NCBI RefSeq assembly: GCF_003865405.1
Contig: NZ_RQVQ01000013.1
Coordinates: 28,804 to 92,803 of the forward strand
Direction: 5' to 3'
DNA length: 64,000 nucleotides
Source: Paenimyroides tangerinum
Lineage (GTDB): Bacteria; Bacteroidota; Bacteroidia; Flavobacteriales; Flavobacteriaceae
Shown: positions 9,557-18,102 of the stretch, one piece after another
Layout: each line of letters begins with the position of its first letter
Position numbering within the stretch: the first letter of the stretch is position 1
The notes under the pieces: model-generated
Told to the model about the DNA's origin: nothing
The model's input: the letters and a program-made list of their open reading frames with translations, nothing else
Databases searched by the model: none
Translations under genes and position numbers: made by a program

Positions 9557-10039
9557 ATGTTTATTCCTTTTGAAGATTTACCAAAAAGTTCTAAAATCTG
9601 GATTTATCAATCTGAAAGAAAATTATCAGACGAAGAAGTTCAAATTGCAGATGAAATTTTAAAAAACTTTATCGAAACTTGGGCTGCGCACAGCACTCCG
9701 TTAGAAGCTTCTTATGTAATAAAATACAATCGTTTTATTATTTTAGCTGTGAATCAAGAACATCATCCAGCATCTGGTTGTTCTATCGATGCTTCGGTTC
9801 GTGTGATTCAAGATTTAGAACAAAAATTTAAAGTTGATTTGTTAGATAAAATGAATGTAACTTATAAAACTGGTGAATTCATTGCTCATAAAACATTAAT
9901 TGATTTTAAGAAAATGGCCAAAGAAAAAGCGGTTAACGGAAATACGATTGTTTTCAATAATTTAGTTAATACAATTGAAGAGTTTGAAGAATTTTGGGAA
10001 GTTCCTGCAGCAGAAAGTTGGCACAGTCGCTTTTTTTAA
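9557..10039 (+). CDS. Conserved flavobacterial protein (often labelled 'ABC transporter ATPase', without ATPase motifs)
   Basis: A 160-residue soluble protein. I recognise the family from WIYQSER, KYNRFIILAV, SGCSIDASVRVIQ and the C-terminal W-x-x-RFF ending. Databases often carry the name ABC transporter ATPase for it, but there is no Walker A, Walker B or ABC signature here, so that label looks wrong. The conserved GCSID segment with a single cysteine could be functional. It lies 2 bp after the secreted protein gene, last in the Fe-S operon, before a strong terminator. Confidence 0.75.
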   Translation: MFIPFEDLPKSSKIWIYQSERKLSDEEVQIADEILKNFIETWAAHSTPLEASYVIKYNRFIILAVNQEHHPASGCSIDASVRVIQDLEQKFKVDLLDKMNVTYKTGEFIAHKTLIDFKKMAKEKAVNGNTIVFNNLVNTIEEFEEFWEVPAAESWHSRFF

Positions 10040-10069
10040 ATTCTAATTATTCCTTAAAATATTATTATA

Positions 10070-10108
10070 ATCATCTTCAAAAGCTTATTTTTGAAGATGA
10101 TTTTTTTT
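10070..10108 (+). terminator. Intrinsic terminator, strong hairpin
   Basis: A stem of about 13 bp (ATCATCTTCAAAA / TTTTGAAGATGAT) is followed by T8. It ends the Fe-S operon and contains the next promoter's -7 element in its loop and 3' arm. Confidence 0.85.
10086..10093 (+). promoter_or_regulatory. -7 promoter element TATTTTTG inside the terminator hairpin
   Basis: TATTTTTG matches TAnnTTTG and lies 25 bp before the ATG at 10119. It overlaps the terminator of the preceding operon. Confidence 0.5.
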
Positions 10109-10118
10109 AAAAATACTT

Positions 10119-13100
10119 ATGAAATTTAAATCACTTATATTAATATTCATTTCAAGTGTCTCTTTTGCACAAAAAAATAAAGTAACTCCACAGCAAGTTT
10201 GGGTTGATAGTGTTTACAACCAAATGTCTTTTGACGAACGAGTTGGTCAATTGTTTATGGTTGCAGCTTATTCAAATCGGGATGAAAAACATGTGAACTC
10301 TTTAATTGATTTAGTTAAAAATCAAAATATTGGCGGTGTAATTTTCTTTCAAGGCGGTCCAGGTCGTCAAGCGAGAATTACAAATAAATTAAATGCCAAT
10401 TCCAAACTTCCTCTTTTTGTAGGAATTGATGCCGAATGGGGCTTGGGAATGCGTTTAGATTCGACTTATATTTATCCTTGGAATATGAATTTGGGTGCGA
10501 TTCAAGATATGAATCTAATCGAAATGATGGGAAAGCAAATGGGTGAACAAGCCAAACGGGCTGGTATTCATTTCAATTTTGCTCCTGTTGTTGACATCAA
10601 CATAAATCCTAAAAATCCAGTTATCGGTAATCGTTCTTTTGGTGAATCTAAAGAGAATGTAACCGAACGTTCTATTGCCTTGGTAAAAGGAATTCAGAGC
10701 GAAAATGTTTTTGCAACTGCCAAACATTTTCCTGGTCACGGAGATACATCAACGGACTCGCATCACGCTTTGCCGCATTTAGATTTTTCTAAAGCAAGAA
10801 TGACAGAAGTTGAGCTTTATCCTTATAGAAGATTATTCAAAAATGGTTTAGCTAGTGTTATGGTAGCCCATTTAGATGTTCCATCTTTGGAACCAGAAAA
10901 AGGTGTTCCGACTTCACTTTCTTACAAAACCATTACAACTTTATTGAAAGAAGAAATGGGATTTGAAGGTTTGATTTTTACAGATGCTTTGAATATGAAA
11001 GGAGCATCTAACTTCAAATCACCTGGAGATATAGATGTTGCTGCATTTATTGCAGGAAATGATGTTTTACTTTTTGCTGAGAACGTTCCATTGGCAATTG
11101 AAAAATTTCATTTGGCTTATGCAGATGGCAAATTTGATGATGCTCGACTAGAACATTCGGTTAAGAAAATTTTAGCTTATAAATATCAAGCAGGATTGAA
11201 TAATTATAAACCTATCGAAACAAAAAATATCTATCAAGATTTAAATCAATCTAAATACGATTTGTTGAGTATGAAATTATATGAAAATATGATGACACTT
11301 ATCAAAAACGACAAACGAGTTTTACCATTAAAAGCTGATACAAAAATCGCTTATGTAAAATTAGGAGATGATATTGCTACGCCTTTTGAAGATGAATTAA
11401 AACGACGTGTTGATGTTGAAGTTTTTTATCCAACAACAATCGGTGATAATGCTGAATTTCTGAAAGAATATGATAAAGTAATTATTGGTTATCACAAAGC
11501 GGATGGCGTTTGGAAAAAACACGAATTAACTGCTAAAGAAATTGAACTAATAAATAAAATCGGAAAAGAAAATAAAACTGTTTTGGTTTCGTTTGCACGT
11601 CCGTATGCGTTAAATACAGCCAAAAATTTTGATAATGTAGAAGCAATTTTGTTAGCTTATCAAAATAATAAATTTGGTCATAATGCTGCTATTCAGGCAT
11701 TGTTTGGAGAAAAAGATATTAAAGGAAAATTGCCAGTTTCTTTAAATTCAGATTTTCGAGTAAATGATGGAATTTCGCTTCGAGCTACTACAACTTCTAC
11801 TGAAAATACTAAAAACGAAATCAAACATAAATCATTTGTTCCAGCTAAAAGAATTATCGAAGTAGAAACTGAAACTACGATAGAAAAGAATAATGTTATT
11901 CCAAATTCTGTTACTGCAATTTCAACTCCAATAAAAGTTGAATATGCTACTCCAGAAGCTCAAGGAATGGATGCTAAGAAATTAGCAGAAATTGATAAGA
12001 TTGCTCAAAAAGCTATTGCAAATAAAAATGCGCCTGGGATTCAAGTTTTGGTTGCTAGAAATGGTAAAATCGTTTATCAAAAATCGTATGGTAAACCAAC
12101 TTATGCAAACAAAGGTGAAGTTACAAACGAAACGGTTTATGATTTAGCTTCGTTATCTAAAATTTTAGGAACGTTACCGATGGTAATGAAATTGTATGAA
12201 GACAAGCAAATTTCGTTTGATGATAAATTGGGTGATTTATTGACACGTTTTAAAAATACTGATAAAGCGAATATAACTTTAAAAGAAATTTTAACACATC
12301 AATCTGGATTTCCTGCTTGGATTCCATTTTATAAAGAAACATTAGAAAACGGTAAACCAAGTGATAATTTTTATCGCAAAACATTTTCTAAAGAATTTCC
12401 AATTCAAGTTAGTGAAAATTTATATTTAAAAGCTGGGTATCAAGATGTGATTTTGGATAAGATTAAAGATTCTAAACTTGGTGATAAAACATATAAATAC
12501 AGCGATTTAAATTTCATCTTACTTAAAGAAATTGTAGAAACAAAATATAATAAATCTTTAGATGTTCTTGTTGAAGAAACGTTCTATAAGCCTTTGAATA
12601 TTGGATTGACTTATAATCCATTGCAAAAAATGGACAAGAGTAAAATTGCTCCTTCAGAACTTGATAATTATTATCGTCACACTCAGGTTCAAGGTTATGT
12701 TCACGATATGGGAGCAGCTATGTTTGGCGGAGTTGCTGGGCACGCAGGTTTGTTTGGAACTACAACAGATGTTTTCAAAATGATGCAATTTTATTTAGAT
12801 GCTGGTTTGAAAAACAATTCTAAAATTCTTTCTGCAAAAACATTAAACGATTTTAATACCTGTTATTATTGCGAAAAGGGAAATAGAAGAGGAGCAGGTT
12901 TTGATAAACCTCAATTAGGAAATAGTGGACCAACTTGTGGTTGTACTTCTTCTTCAAGTTACGGTCATACTGGATTTACAGGAACTATGACTTGGGTTGA
13001 CCCGGAATATGATTTGGTTTACGTATTTTTATCAAACAGAACATTTCCAAATGCAGACGAAAATAAATTGTCTAAAGCTAATGTTCGTGAAGATATTCAA

Positions 13101-13130
13101 AAAGTGATTTACGAATCAATAAAAAAATAA
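10119..13130 (+). CDS. Two-domain enzyme: GH3 beta-N-acetylglucosaminidase fused to class C beta-lactamase-like serine hydrolase
   Basis: A 1003-residue exported protein (signal MKFKSLILIFISSVSFAQ). Residues ~30-380 are a glycoside hydrolase 3 domain of NagZ type: KHFPGHGDTSTDSHH (Lys202-His203, His207, Asp209) and the nucleophile region FTDALNMKG (Asp289). Residues ~390-570 match the second GH3 sandwich domain. Residues ~610-1000 are a beta-lactamase-fold hydrolase with Ser678-x-x-Lys681 (SLSK), Tyr794-Ser-Asp (not the usual Tyr-x-Asn) and His950-Thr-Gly (HTG). Such fusions occur in Bacteroidota and probably act on peptidoglycan fragments in the periplasm. bshA follows 27 bp later. Confidence 0.9.
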   Translation: MKFKSLILIFISSVSFAQKNKVTPQQVWVDSVYNQMSFDERVGQLFMVAAYSNRDEKHVNSLIDLVKNQNIGGVIFFQGGPGRQARITNKLNANSKLPLFVGIDAEWGLGMRLDSTYIYPWNMNLGAIQDMNLIEMMGKQMGEQAKRAGIHFNFAPVVDININPKNPVIGNRSFGESKENVTERSIALVKGIQSENVFATAKHFPGHGDTSTDSHHALPHLDFSKARMTEVELYPYRRLFKNGLASVMVAHLDVPSLEPEKGVPTSLSYKTITTLLKEEMGFEGLIFTDALNMKGASNFKSPGDIDVAAFIAGNDVLLFAENVPLAIEKFHLAYADGKFDDARLEHSVKKILAYKYQAGLNNYKPIETKNIYQDLNQSKYDLLSMKLYENMMTLIKNDKRVLPLKADTKIAYVKLGDDIATPFEDELKRRVDVEVFYPTTIGDNAEFLKEYDKVIIGYHKADGVWKKHELTAKEIELINKIGKENKTVLVSFARPYALNTAKNFDNVEAILLAYQNNKFGHNAAIQALFGEKDIKGKLPVSLNSDFRVNDGISLRATTTSTENTKNEIKHKSFVPAKRIIEVETETTIEKNNVIPNSVTAISTPIKVEYATPEAQGMDAKKLAEIDKIAQKAIANKNAPGIQVLVARNGKIVYQKSYGKPTYANKGEVTNETVYDLASLSKILGTLPMVMKLYEDKQISFDDKLGDLLTRFKNTDKANITLKEILTHQSGFPAWIPFYKETLENGKPSDNFYRKTFSKEFPIQVSENLYLKAGYQDVILDKIKDSKLGDKTYKYSDLNFILLKEIVETKYNKSLDVLVEETFYKPLNIGLTYNPLQKMDKSKIAPSELDNYYRHTQVQGYVHDMGAAMFGGVAGHAGLFGTTTDVFKMMQFYLDAGLKNNSKILSAKTLNDFNTCYYCEKGNRRGAGFDKPQLGNSGPTCGCTSSSSYGHTGFTGTMTWVDPEYDLVYVFLSNRTFPNADENKLSKANVREDIQKVIYESIKK

Positions 13131-13157
13131 AAGCAAGTTTTATTGCCCATTAAATAT

Positions 13158-14279
13158 ATGAAAATAGCAATTGTTTGTTACCCAACTTTCGGAGGAAGCG
13201 GAGTTGTTGCAACCGAATTAGGTTTGGAATTAGCTCAACGCGGACACGAAGTTCATTTTATAACGTACCGTCAACCGGTTCGTTTGGCTTTGTTGAATCC
13301 GAATATATTTTACCACGAAGTAAACGTTCCAGAATATCCATTGTTTCATTATCAACCTTATGAATTGGCATTGTCAAGCAAATTAGTTGATATGGTAAAA
13401 TTATATGGAATCGAAATTTTACATGTTCATTATGCAATTCCACACGCATTTGCTGGTTATATGGCAAAACAAATGTTGAAAGAACAAGGAATCGATTTAC
13501 CAATGGTAACCACTTTACACGGTACGGATATCACTTTGGTTGGTAATCATCCTTTTTATAAAACAGCTGTAAGTTTTAGTATAAATAATTCTGATTTTGT
13601 AACTTCTGTTTCTGAAGATTTAAAAAAATCAACATACGAATTGTTTGATACAAAGAAAGATATTGCTGTTATTCCAAATTTTATAGAAGATAAATCTGAT
13701 GTTATTGAGCATAAATGTAGAAGGAATTTATTTGCGAATGAAAATGAACGTGTAGTAACACATATTAGTAATTTTAGAAAAGTTAAACGTATTCAAGATA
13801 TTATTAAAATTTTCTTCGGAATTCAAAAGCAAATTCCAGCCAAATTAATGATGATTGGAGATGGACCAGAAAAAGCAGATGCTGAGCGTTTAGCTCAAGA
13901 ATTAGGAATTTTTGATAAGATCATTTTCTTCGGAAATTCACATGAAGTAGATAGTATTCTTAAATATTCTGATTTATTTTTGCTTCCGTCAGAAACAGAA
14001 AGTTTTGGATTAGCAGCTTTAGAAGCAATGGCATGTTCAGTTCCTGTGATTTCTTCGAATGCAGGCGGACTTCCAGAAGTTAATGTACAAGGTATTACAG
14101 GTTATTTAAGTGATATTGGTGATGTTGAAGATATGGTTACAAACGCAATTAAAATTCTTCAGAATAATGAAACTCTTAAAGAATTTAAATCAAATGCATT
14201 AAAACATTCAAAAGAATTTAGTGTTGATAAGATTGTTCCAATGTATGAAGAAATCTATTTCAAAGCTTTAAATAAATAA
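13158..14279 (+). CDS. bshA: N-acetyl-alpha-D-glucosaminyl L-malate synthase BshA
   Basis: A 373-residue GT4 glycosyltransferase that joins GlcNAc from UDP-GlcNAc to L-malate, the first step of bacillithiol synthesis. I use the ATG at 13158 (MKIAIVCYPTFGGSGVVATELG), which matches the BshA N-terminus, not the TTG 15 bp earlier. The donor-site motif ETESFGLAALEAMACSVPVISSNAGG is cut here to its core, ESFGLAALEAMAC and GGLPEV, with VTTLHGTDITLVG in the N-terminal domain. It shares an operon with the GH3 fusion and ends at a strong bidirectional terminator. BshB and BshC are not in this window. Confidence 0.92.
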   Translation: MKIAIVCYPTFGGSGVVATELGLELAQRGHEVHFITYRQPVRLALLNPNIFYHEVNVPEYPLFHYQPYELALSSKLVDMVKLYGIEILHVHYAIPHAFAGYMAKQMLKEQGIDLPMVTTLHGTDITLVGNHPFYKTAVSFSINNSDFVTSVSEDLKKSTYELFDTKKDIAVIPNFIEDKSDVIEHKCRRNLFANENERVVTHISNFRKVKRIQDIIKIFFGIQKQIPAKLMMIGDGPEKADAERLAQELGIFDKIIFFGNSHEVDSILKYSDLFLLPSETESFGLAALEAMACSVPVISSNAGGLPEVNVQGITGYLSDIGDVEDMVTNAIKILQNNETLKEFKSNALKHSKEFSVDKIVPMYEEIYFKALNK

Positions 14280-14310
14280 AAATGAGTTCCAACTGGAACT
14301 CATTTTTATT
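14277..14310. terminator. Bidirectional intrinsic terminator
   Basis: A 12-13 bp stem (AAAAATGAGTTCC / GGAACTCATTTTT) with loop AACT lies between the convergent bshA and the barrel gene. A- and T-runs serve both directions. Confidence 0.9.
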
Positions 14311-14797
14311 AAAATTTATAACGTAAACCTAATGCGATATCTGGACCAAAACTGTCTCTGTAATCGTTGTTGTTTAAGTAAAGTTCAGGACGTAGATCTA
14401 ATGAAATTTGCAACGGAATATCAAAGTTGTATTCGATTCCAATTTGTCCTGCAACAAAAAGAGTAGAACCGCTATCACTTTTATAATTATTGTCAAAATT
14501 CCAAGAACTCAAACCTCCACCAACACCAGCATACCAATTAAAACCTCCATCAATATTCCAATACCATTGATAAACTCCGGCTAATTTAACTGCATTGTAG
14601 TAATTATCGTCTCTCCAACCTAAATCTATCTCCAAACGATTGTTCTTTTTTAAAGCACGTTGATATGATATTTCATAACCAATACCACCATTTGAACCGA
14701 AACGTAAACCAATTGCGTTTTTAGAAATTTCTTGCTGTGCATTAGCTGCAAAAAATCCTGTTAAAGCGATAACTGTCGTTAAAAATACTTTTTTCAT
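14309..14797 (-). CDS. Small outer-membrane beta-barrel protein
   Basis: A 162-residue protein with a signal peptide (MKKVFLTTVIALTGFFAANAQ), then about eight amphipathic strands, e.g. AIGLRFGSNGGIGYEISYQ and GGFNWYAGVGGG. It ends in the typical barrel C-terminus ALGLRYKF (terminal Phe). This fits an 8-stranded OmpA/OmpX-like fold in the outer membrane. The ligand or role is unknown. It is a single gene, divergent from the NhaC gene. Confidence 0.8.
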   Translation of the reverse strand: MKKVFLTTVIALTGFFAANAQQEISKNAIGLRFGSNGGIGYEISYQRALKKNNRLEIDLGWRDDNYYNAVKLAGVYQWYWNIDGGFNWYAGVGGGLSSWNFDNNYKSDSGSTLFVAGQIGIEYNFDIPLQISLDLRPELYLNNNDYRDSFGPDIALGLRYKF

Positions 14798-14947
14798 GTC
14801 TTATTTATTTTATTCAAAAATAAGGTTTATAAAGGATAAATTCAATTCTAAATAGTTATTTTTTTGGTTGTGATTTGCTTTTTTGCATTAATATGTAAAT
14901 TTGTTTTGATTTAATTTTTTTAATAAGTTTTTTCAAGCTTAAAGCAT

Positions 14948-14955
14948 TATTTTTG
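14948..14955 (+). promoter_or_regulatory. -7 promoter element TATTTTTG deciding the NhaC start
   Basis: TATTTTTG matches TAnnTTTG and overlaps a TTG that could be taken as a start at 14953. Transcription would begin near 14962, so the usable start is the ATG at 14986. Confidence 0.55.
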
Positions 14956-14985
14956 AAGTCCAAAAAACAATCTTTTAACGTACTT

Positions 14986-16287
14986 ATGAAAAATTTTAAA
15001 TTTATTACATTATTGCCATTAATCGTTTTTATAATCGTCTTTATTGGCTCTGGTGTTTATTATAATGATTTTTATAAATTCCCTTCACCAATTGCTGCTC
15101 TGATTGGTGTTTTAGTTGCATTAATACTTTTTAAAGATTCTCTAAACGACAAAATAGATACTTTTATTAAAGGTTGTGGCGATTCTAAAATCATAACCAT
15201 GTGTATCATTTATTTGCTAGCTGGTGCATTTACAACGGTAACTAAAGCAATTGGCGCAACTGATTTTATTGTTGCTTTAGGAATTGGGAATATAACTCCT
15301 GATTTTTTAATTATCGGTGTGTTTGTGATTGCTTGTGTTTTGTCATTTTCAATCGGAACTTCTGTTGGATGTATAGTTGCACTTGGTCCAATTGTAGTTG
15401 GATTAGCAGCTTATAGTCCGGATTCTTTGCCAATGTTGGCTGGTGCTTTATTAGGAGGTGCCATGTTTGGTGATAACTTATCTGTAATTTCAGATACAAC
15501 GATTGCTGCGACACAAGTTATGGATTGTAAGATGAAGGATAAATTTTTCGCGAATTTTAAATTAGCTTTTGCAGCAGCATTCTTAACCGTAATAGCTATT
15601 TATTTCACACAACCGCAAAATGCAGAAATGGTTGAAATGACTTATACAAATCAATATTATTTGTTGATTCCATATTTAGCTATTATCATTCTTTCAATAA
15701 TAGGATTGCACGTTTTCTTGGTTTTGATTTTGAGTATTATTTTGGCAATCGCAATTGGATTGTTTGCAACAGATATTTTATTTATCGATTATATGAAATT
15801 CGTTTATGACGGATTCCTTTCAGTAAATGAAATTTTCTTACTTTCATTAATCACTGGTGGTTTAGCTGCTTTGATTGAAAAAGCAGGTGGTGTGGATTAC
15901 ATCATTCATCATATTCAAAAAATGATTAAAGGTTCAAGAACAGCAAACGCCGCAATTGCATTAGTTGTTTCATTAGTAAATTTAGCGGTTGCAAATAATA
16001 CAGTTGCAATTATTGTTTCTGGACCGATTGCTAAAAAAATTGCAACAGATTATCAAATCGAGAAGGCAAAAGCAACTTCGGTTTTGGATATTTTTTCTTG
16101 TATTATTCAAGGAATTATTCCTTATGGAGCTCAAGTTTTAATTTTATTAAGCTTAACTGATAAAAAAGTAGGTTATTTTGATTTGTTATCAAACAGTTAT
16201 TACCTTATGTTCTTGTTTGTTATAACCGTAATTGCTATTTTTATTACCAAGAAAATAAAAAACAAGGTAAATCTTTCAAATGTTTAA
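14986..16287 (+). CDS. NhaC family Na+/H+ antiporter
   Basis: A 433-residue inner-membrane protein with about eleven or twelve hydrophobic segments. The motif GGAMFGDNLSVISDTTIAA (about residues 161-179) is the NhaC signature GDNLSPISDTT with Val in place of Pro. Members exchange sodium for protons or, in some branches, amino acids such as lysine or malate/lactate pairs, so the substrate is not certain. The start was moved to the ATG at 14986, because the TTG 33 bp upstream overlaps the promoter -7 box. It is transcribed alone, with fabG following from its own promoter. Confidence 0.85.
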   Translation: MKNFKFITLLPLIVFIIVFIGSGVYYNDFYKFPSPIAALIGVLVALILFKDSLNDKIDTFIKGCGDSKIITMCIIYLLAGAFTTVTKAIGATDFIVALGIGNITPDFLIIGVFVIACVLSFSIGTSVGCIVALGPIVVGLAAYSPDSLPMLAGALLGGAMFGDNLSVISDTTIAATQVMDCKMKDKFFANFKLAFAAAFLTVIAIYFTQPQNAEMVEMTYTNQYYLLIPYLAIIILSIIGLHVFLVLILSIILAIAIGLFATDILFIDYMKFVYDGFLSVNEIFLLSLITGGLAALIEKAGGVDYIIHHIQKMIKGSRTANAAIALVVSLVNLAVANNTVAIIVSGPIAKKIATDYQIEKAKATSVLDIFSCIIQGIIPYGAQVLILLSLTDKKVGYFDLLSNSYYLMFLFVITVIAIFITKKIKNKVNLSNV

Positions 16288-16291
16288 TTCT

Positions 16292-16320
16292 TTGAAATTT
16301 CGTCAAAAGAATTATATTTG
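16292..16320 (+). promoter_or_regulatory. fabG promoter, -33 TTG and -7 TATATTTG
   Basis: TTG at 16292-16294 and TATATTTG at 16313-16320 are 18 bp apart, a good Bacteroidota promoter. It shows that the in-frame TTG at 16318 is not a start. Confidence 0.65.
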
Positions 16321-16353
16321 CCTATATTTAGAAAAATAAAAAACATTTCGTCA

Positions 16354-17100
16354 ATGAAATTATTAGAAGGAAAAACAGCGATTATCACAGGAGCAACACG
16401 TGGAATTGGGAGAGGAATTGCTTTAGTATTCGCTCAACAAGGAGCAAATGTAGCTTTTACATACAGTTCATCAGAAGAAGCAGCAAAATCTCTAGAAAAC
16501 GAATTAGTAGCTTTAGGTGTTTCTGCAAAAGGATATAAATCAAACGCAGCTGACTTTACTGAAGCTCAAACTTTAGTTGACCAAGTTTTAGAATCGTTTG
16601 GAAATATTGATATCTTAATCAATAACGCTGGAATTACAAAAGATAATTTATTAATGCGTATGTCCGAAGAAGATTTTGATTCAGTAATCGATGTGAACTT
16701 AAAGTCGGTTTTCAATATGACAAAAGCCGTTCAGAAAACGATGTTGAAAAACCGTAAAGGTTCAATCATCAATATGAGTTCTGTTGTTGGAGTGAAAGGT
16801 AATGCTGGTCAAACAAATTATGCAGCTTCTAAAGCTGGAGTTATTGGTTTCTCTAAATCAATCGCATTGGAATTAGGTTCTCGTAACATTCGTTGTAACG
16901 TGATTGCACCAGGATTTATCGAAACTGAAATGACTGCTAAATTAAGCGAAGATGTTGTAAAAGGTTGGGCAGATGCTATTCCATTAAAACGTGGAGGTTC
17001 TCCAGAAGATGTTGCAAATGCTTGTGTTTTCTTAGCTTCAGATATGTCTGCTTATATCACAGGTCAAGTTTTAAATGTTGATGGTGGAATGTTAACTTAA
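16354..17100 (+). CDS. fabG: 3-oxoacyl-[acyl-carrier-protein] reductase FabG
   Basis: A 248-residue short-chain dehydrogenase, exactly the usual FabG length when started at the ATG at 16354. It has the NADPH motif TGATRGIGRG (residues 12-21), NNAG at 90-93, and the catalytic set Asn115, Ser143, Tyr156 and Lys160 (NYAASKAG). The C-terminal TGQVLNVDGGM is typical. FabG reduces 3-ketoacyl-ACP in fatty-acid elongation in the cytoplasm. It has its own promoter and a terminator directly after it. Confidence 0.95.
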   Translation: MKLLEGKTAIITGATRGIGRGIALVFAQQGANVAFTYSSSEEAAKSLENELVALGVSAKGYKSNAADFTEAQTLVDQVLESFGNIDILINNAGITKDNLLMRMSEEDFDSVIDVNLKSVFNMTKAVQKTMLKNRKGSIINMSSVVGVKGNAGQTNYAASKAGVIGFSKSIALELGSRNIRCNVIAPGFIETEMTAKLSEDVVKGWADAIPLKRGGSPEDVANACVFLASDMSAYITGQVLNVDGGMLT

Positions 17101-17125
17101 TCGGATTTAAATTTATATTATATAG

Positions 17126-17158
17126 AAATGAAGGCAATTTGTCTTCATTTTTTTTTGG
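17126..17158 (+). terminator. Intrinsic terminator after fabG
   Basis: An 8-bp stem (AAATGAAG / CTTCATTT) with a 9-nt loop is followed by a long T-run. Confidence 0.8.
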
Positions 17159-17248
17159 TTTGATTTCATTTTTATGATTAATATAAACATTTGGATGTTA
17201 ATTTTATCATATAATGTAAAATGTAGCTTAAGATATCTTTTAACTTCG

Positions 17249-17256
17249 TACTTTTG
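17249..17256 (+). promoter_or_regulatory. -7 promoter element TACTTTTG for cvfB
   Basis: TACTTTTG matches TAnnTTTG, 15 bp before the ATG at 17272. Confidence 0.5.
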
Positions 17257-17271
17257 TAAAAATTTAATTTT

Positions 17272-18102
17272 ATGATTGCATTAGGCGAATACAATACTTT
17301 ACGAATTGATAGAAGAACCACGGTTGGTTGTTTTTTAACCGACGGAGAAAACGATGTTTTACTTCCAATAAAATATTTACCGGCTCAATATGAATTTAAT
17401 GAAGAAATTACTGTTTTCGTTTATTTAGATCACGAAGAACGTCCAGTTGCAACTACATTAGAACCAAAGATTTATTTGAATGAATTTGCTTTGTTAAAAG
17501 TGAATTATATCAATGAATTTGGTGCTTTTATGGATATTGGATTAGAAAAAGATTTGTTTGTTCCTTTTAGAGAACAAGCTCGTCCGATGGAAGTTAACAA
17601 ACGTTATTTAACTTTTATGACTTTAGATCCGAAAACCAATCGTTTAATAGGTTCTTCGAAGTTAAATCAATATTTGAATAACGATACTATTACAGTAGAA
17701 GTAGGAGAAGAGGTTGATTTAATAGTTTCTCATATTACCGATTTGGGGATTAATGTTATCATCAACGAAAAGCACAAAGGGTTGATGTATAAGAATGAAG
17801 TTTACGAAGATTTAAGAACAGGAGATCGTATTTTAGGTTATATTAAAACCATTCGTCCTGATGGAAAAATTGATGTTTCGAGAACGAAACTAGGTTTTGA
17901 AAAGGTTGAAAAATATGCTCAAATCATTTTAGATGAATTAGAATTTAATGATGGATTTTTAGGATTAAACGATGCAAGTCATCCTGAAGAAATCAAACAA
18001 ATTTTGAATATGAGTAAGAAAACGTTTAAGAAAACCATCGGAACGTTATACAAAGACAAGAAAATTGAGATTAAAGAAAACGGAATTTACTTATTAGACT
18101 AA
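17272..18102 (+). CDS. cvfB: CvfB-like S1 RNA-binding protein
   Basis: A 276-residue cytoplasmic protein of the CvfB/YitL family: tandem S1-like OB folds and a C-terminal winged helix. The N-terminus (MIALGEYNTLRIDRRTTVGCFLTD) and the S1 strands around EFGAFMDIGLEKDLFVPFREQ and GYIKTIRPDGKIDVSR are diagnostic. The last 60 residues (MSKKTFKKTIGTLYKDKKI) form the winged helix. Homologues bind RNA and affect virulence gene expression in staphylococci; the role in flavobacteria is not established. The stop codon overlaps the start of the next gene (TAATG), implying coupling. Confidence 0.88.
   Translation: MIALGEYNTLRIDRRTTVGCFLTDGENDVLLPIKYLPAQYEFNEEITVFVYLDHEERPVATTLEPKIYLNEFALLKVNYINEFGAFMDIGLEKDLFVPFREQARPMEVNKRYLTFMTLDPKTNRLIGSSKLNQYLNNDTITVEVGEEVDLIVSHITDLGINVIINEKHKGLMYKNEVYEDLRTGDRILGYIKTIRPDGKIDVSRTKLGFEKVEKYAQIILDELEFNDGFLGLNDASHPEEIKQILNMSKKTFKKTIGTLYKDKKIEIKENGIYLLD

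Noticed and set aside
13175..13503. Alternative frames on both strands at the start of bshA
   Set aside because: They overlap the strongly recognisable BshA frame and have no independent support.
14953..14985. TTG at 14953 as the start of the NhaC antiporter
   Set aside because: It overlaps the -7 box TATTTTTG; the mRNA would start downstream. The ATG at 14986 also gives the expected hydrophobic N-terminus.
16318..16353. TTG at 16318 as the fabG start
   Set aside because: It lies inside the -7 element TATATTTG. The ATG at 16354 gives the standard 248-residue FabG.
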